DNA from: Acidobacteriota bacterium
GTDB taxonomy: Bacteria; Acidobacteriota; Terriglobia; Terriglobales; Acidobacteriaceae
Length of the DNA: 64,000 nt
Direction: 5' to 3'
Assembly: GCA_018268855.1 (NCBI GenBank)
Contig: JAFDVR010000002.1
Span: forward strand, 265,392 to 329,391
How positions within the stretch are numbered: the first letter of the stretch is position 1; each line of letters starts with the position of its first letter. Shown in pieces: positions 59,013-64,000 of this stretch. The translations under genes were made by a program, and so were the position numbers. Under the pieces are notes generated by a model. That model was not told the DNA's origin, did no database searches, and saw only the letters and a list, made by a program, of their open reading frames with translations.

Positions 59013-59873
59013 CTATTTCCTTTCGAGGTGGCCAACGTCGCGTCTAAAATCATGGGAAATGGTCGGCGTGTCGAGATCCTTGAGCAATTTTTCCGCAAGC
59101 CGGAGTTCTTCTGGCGTATCCACGATCAGAATGGTGTGACGGCTATAGACGAAAAAAGTCTTGGTGAGTGGCGAGACTATATTGCGTATCGCAGTAAGCA
59201 CTTCGTTGTAGAACCTTGGCGATTCACCAGTCCGCAAATAAAGAGCCTGCTCAATGGCGGGAAGATTGGAGGCAGTCGTTTGTACGGCAAAAACGGTGCT
59301 GCTGTGACCGTCCGCGGACCAGTTTGGAATAGAGACGGCGACCGTCTTTCTAGCGAGCGCAAGATCTTCCATTTGCCTTACGCGGAGAACAAGGGCACCG
59401 AGACTAGGCACAAGAAAGACTTTGCTCGTTGGTAACTTGGACCGGAGCGTGGCAACAGTCTGATTGATTTCGTCCGCGCTCACCTCACCAAGGTAGAAAG
59501 TTTGAACGAACGAGGGATTATTGAAGCCAGGGCGTGTGGTCTCGGTTGTTTGAAAGGGAATGCCTTCGCTGTGCTGTGTAGCGACGGGAGGAGCGGTTTC
59601 AAGATCGGTGATGATTTTGCGTGCGAGTTTCATCTGGTCGGCTGGAGCCTGCACGGTGATAGCTGATCCACCTGGTTCAGGGAAAACGAAGGTGCCTTTC
59701 GGCGGGAGAATATTGTGGAGGGCCGTAGTGGCTTCCATGGCGTATTTGGGGAGACCTGCGGTAGTAAGGGGGAATGTTTGCTTAACCGATGTAGCAGGAT
59801 CGGCTTGGGCGAAGAGGGCTGCGGACGTAGACAGTAGAAGAATTGGCAAAACGCACGTGCGGAGAGAGGTCAT
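59013..59873 (-). CDS. Secreted NolW/secretin N-domain-like protein
   Basis: A 286-aa exported protein with a signal peptide (about 1-22, ending LFAQ). It has two short domains resembling the NolW/STN N-domains of secretins: FVQTFYLGEVSADEINQTVATLRS then VFLVPSLGALVLRV, and a later pair ending LIVDTPEELRLAEKLLKDLD. No secretin pore or TonB plug follows, so it is a free-standing N-domain protein, maybe an adaptor or regulatory subunit. A TTG upstream at 59888 would add five residues. The gene lies divergent to the str operon. Confidence 0.55.
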   Translation of the reverse strand: MTSLRTCVLPILLLSTSAALFAQADPATSVKQTFPLTTAGLPKYAMEATTALHNILPPKGTFVFPEPGGSAITVQAPADQMKLARKIITDLETAPPVATQHSEGIPFQTTETTRPGFNNPSFVQTFYLGEVSADEINQTVATLRSKLPTSKVFLVPSLGALVLRVRQMEDLALARKTVAVSIPNWSADGHSSTVFAVQTTASNLPAIEQALYLRTGESPRFYNEVLTAIRNIVSPLTKTFFVYSRHTILIVDTPEELRLAEKLLKDLDTPTISHDFRRDVGHLERK

Positions 59874-59978
59874 AAGGTGATCTCGCAAATTGGAGTGAAC
59901 TGCGGGCCTGTCGCGGGTTGGACGAAGGATAGCGCATGAAGTTTTAGGCTGGAAGGGATTTCTTTTGTATCAGCGTTG

Positions 59979-60007
59979 TTGACGCTGTTGGCGCTCATTG
60001 ATACAGT
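59979..60007 (+). promoter_or_regulatory. Candidate promoter of the str operon
   Basis: TTGACG at 59979-59984 and TACAGT at 60002-60007 are separated by the optimal 17 bp. Transcription would begin near 60014, over 500 nt before rpsL. The position, in the gap upstream of the ribosomal operon, supports the assignment. Confidence 0.55.
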
Positions 60008-60013
60008 AAGAAG

Positions 60014-60530
60014 GTTCCGTGTGTTTCAGTGTCGATATGTGCGCGTAATGGCGTGTTCGGCAGGGCGGAGAAAAGCCCCGGTGGACGGCAGGAAATCTGC
60101 GGTTCGGCTAGACTGGAACAAGCAAGTACGACCGTCCGTGGGCAGGTTTGGATGTGTTCCACAGCAGTAAATAAGGGCGGCCTTTCGTTACGAGTCTGCG
60201 ACACCCCTCTCCCTGAGTGGGCTATGCGGACCGGAACAGCGAAACGGAGCTGTACCCCGGGTGAACCTGGACGTAAGCCAAGCGGCCGATGAGGCGCGTA
60301 TGTGAGCTGCGGTCCGGGGCGGGGATATCGGCCACCGTCGACTGTTTTGTTCGTCTGGTTTTAGTTGTGCGCAGGTGGGTTTGCCCATCTGCGAGTACAG
60401 ACGCGAAGCAGGACCTTCGCCCAGAGAGTGCGCCGGTGCGTGCTCGTTTGCCGTGTGCGCTGGGTGTATGTGTCTGCTGCGCAAGGTTTAGGAAGTTTGC
60501 GGTAAGCGAAGTTTTAGAGGAGTTGCTCGA
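60014..60530 (+). promoter_or_regulatory. Long untranslated leader of the str operon
   Basis: About 517 nt separate the predicted start from rpsL. The stretch is GC-rich, has no convincing ORF, and holds hairpins such as GCAGGTGGG/CCCATCTGC (60371-60379 and 60384-60392, TTTG loop). Regulatory leaders of ribosomal operons usually bind a ribosomal protein; here the sensor is unidentified. Nearer to rpsL, AGAGGAG at 60516-60522 is the ribosome site. Confidence 0.4.
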
Positions 60531-60914
60531 GTGCCTACGTTTCATCAGCTTGTGAAGAAGGGCCGCACTGCGCCGAACTACAAGACGGCCAGCCCGGCAT
60601 TGCAGGGTTCGCCCCAGCGTCGTGGAGTCTGCACGCGTGTCTACACGCAGACGCCGAAGAAGCCGAACTCGGCGCTCCGTAAGGTGGCCCGCGTGAAGCT
60701 GACCAACGGTATCGAAGTGACCAGCTACATCCCGGGCGAAGGCCACAACCTGCAGGAGCACTCGATCGTACTCATCCGCGGTGGCCGTGTGAAGGACCTG
60801 CCGGGTGTGCGCTATCACATTGTGCGTGGATCGCTCGATTCCGTTGGCGTGGCTAAGCGTACGCAGAGCCGCTCGAAGTACGGCGCGAAGCGTCCGAAGG
60901 CAGCTGCTAAGTAG
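60531..60914 (+). CDS. rpsL: Ribosomal protein S12
   Basis: S12 of the 30S decoding centre (127 aa). The start is GTG 60531, eight nt after AGAGGAG. The conserved blocks [20 protein letters not shown] and [14 protein letters not shown] and [14 protein letters not shown] are intact, with Lys in the PKKPNSA loop and the Lys-Asp-Leu-Pro of the other streptomycin-site loop unchanged. It heads the str operon, followed by rpsG after a 201-bp gap that contains a T-rich stop-adjacent repeat and a hairpin-plus-REP-like element. Confidence 0.97.
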   Translation: MPTFHQLVKKGRTAPNYKTASPALQGSPQRRGVCTRVYTQTPKKPNSALRKVARVKLTNGIEVTSYIPGEGHNLQEHSIVLIRGGRVKDLPGVRYHIVRGSLDSVGVAKRTQSRSKYGAKRPKAAAK

Positions 60915-60935
60915 TTGTTGGTTTTTAGTTGTTAG
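60912..60935 (+). repeat. T-rich stop-codon-adjacent repeat (copy 3)
   Basis: The rpsL stop TAG (60912-60914) is followed directly by TTGTTGGTTTTTAGTTGTTAG. Its first 15 bases differ by one from the sequence after the aldehyde dehydrogenase stop at 45353 (TTGTTAGTTTTTAGT). No coding role is apparent. Confidence 0.65.
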
Positions 60936-60985
60936 TGCGCGCTTCGCGCGCGAAAAGCAGATTCCTCGCGTTGCTCGGAATGACA
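60936..60985 (+). repeat. GC-rich hairpin plus REP-like dispersed element
   Basis: A GCGCGC/GCGCGC hairpin (60937-60951) is followed by CAGATTCCTCGCGTTGCTCGG and GGAATGACA (60958-60985). This sequence resembles a dispersed repeat common in intergenic regions of many bacteria, usually read as cagattcttcgctgcgctc plus agaatgaca. Only one copy was noticed in this window, so it is a solitary member here. Confidence 0.45.
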
Positions 60986-61070
60986 ATGCGTGGGTGGTCT
61001 GAATGACTGTGGTGTTCTGAACAGTTGCGGGTGTTCTGAGCGATTGGTTTGAACAGGTCCAGATGCTTGA

Positions 61071-61601
<531 letters not shown>

Positions 61602-61662
61602 TCGAAATCGGTTTTGTTTTTAGTTTTGTAACCGCGACCTGGAGTCGCAGAAGAGAAGAATC

Positions 61663-63753
<2,091 letters not shown>

Positions 63754-63827
63754 TGCTGCGCGCACGGCGATAGGCCTTCGGCGCGGAACAACAGGATTTA
63801 GTAGCAAAGAATTTCAGGAGAGAAGTC

Positions 63828-64000
63828 ATGGCGAAGGAAAAATTTGATCGTTCAAAGCCGCACGTGAATGTGGGAACGATTGGGCATATTGATCACGGCA
63901 AGACGACGTTGACGGCGGCGATCACGAAGGTGTTGAGCAAGCACAACCCGAAGAACAGCTTCCGTTCGTTCGACACGATCGACAACGCTCCTGAGGAGCG
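63828..64000 (+). CDS. tuf: Elongation factor Tu, 5' part (cut by window end)
   Basis: EF-Tu delivers aminoacyl-tRNA to the ribosome. Only 57 codons are present, starting with [20 protein letters not shown] and the G1 motif [15 protein letters not shown], ending in [10 protein letters not shown]. Ribosome site CAGGAGAG is just upstream. Completes the rpsL-rpsG-fusA-tuf order. Confidence 0.96.
   Translation, partial: MAKEKFDRSKPHVNVGTIGHIDHGKTTLTAAITKVLSKHNPKNSFRSFDTIDNAPEE

Noticed and set aside
60531..60914. Possible streptomycin-resistance substitution in S12
   Set aside because: The PKKPNSA and KDLPGVRYH loops have the wild-type lysines, so no resistance is indicated.

Overview
This 64 kb window looks like chromosomal DNA of an acidobacterium, probably Acidobacteriaceae (Terriglobus, Granulicella or Edaphobacter type). 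The inference rests on the moderately high GC, an Oar-like TonB-dependent receptor with an N-terminal carboxypeptidase-regulatory domain, several Tat-exported glycoside hydrolases and a sulfatase, twin trehalose routes, and many secreted hypothetical proteins. No 16S rRNA or other decisive marker is present; the only universal markers are rpsL, rpsG, fusA and the start of tuf at the right edge. I see no transposase, integrase, phage gene or CRISPR array.

Layout. 0-1.9 kb: a polyprenyl-phosphate sugar transferase and a heptose-bisphosphate phosphatase (cell-surface glycans), then a 66-aa orphan ORF. 1.9-8.7 kb: a tight operon of a polyol-type MFS permease, two FGGY kinases, a histidine phosphatase and a D-2-hydroxyacid dehydrogenase. 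It is preceded by a promoter and a perfect 18-bp terminator-like hairpin, and is followed convergently by a GlpP-type antiterminator gene. 8.8-11.3 kb: an FkbH-like HAD protein and a VOC protein immediately behind a tRNA with a CAU anticodon. 11.4-16.8 kb: a sulfatase, YraN, a patatin/beta-barrel protein and a metallophosphatase. 16.9-20.1 kb: an orphan OppD-like ATPase, fabD, a sialidase-like protein and a small membrane protein. 20.3-28.7 kb: an L,D-transpeptidase, an amino-acid permease with no conventional start codon, a UvrD/PcrA helicase with an acidic insert, a small secreted protein behind an ECF-like promoter, a LOG protein and an Old Yellow Enzyme.

28.7-40.9 kb is the most coherent metabolic block. 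One operon (glgE, treS-maltokinase fusion, a glycosyltransferase, a mechanosensitive-channel-like protein and a small ACP) lies head-to-head with treY-treZ across a 170-bp intergenic region. The set can convert trehalose to maltose-1-phosphate and then alpha-glucan (TreS, maltokinase, GlgE), and alpha-glucan back to trehalose (TreY, TreZ). The glycosyltransferase and channel suggest osmotic adaptation. 41-52 kb: a secreted DUF5666-like protein with a TonB-dependent receptor, then a minus-strand group of GH1, GH2, a GDPD-like enzyme whose barrel elements look circularly permuted, and an aldehyde dehydrogenase. 52-60 kb: an M23 peptidase, a CPBP protease, ThiL, an S9 peptidase, a PLC-like protein and a NolW-like secreted protein. 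60-64 kb: the str operon with a leader of about 500 nt.

Two non-gene observations stand out. First, a T-rich motif (TAG followed by TTGTTRGTTTTTAGT or a variant) lies directly on the stop codons of several unrelated genes. Second, the candidate GlpP-controlled leader offers a testable regulatory circuit for an uncharacterised catabolic operon. Gene assignments come from reading motifs without database searches, so substrate-level calls for the kinases, transporters and glycosidases are tentative.
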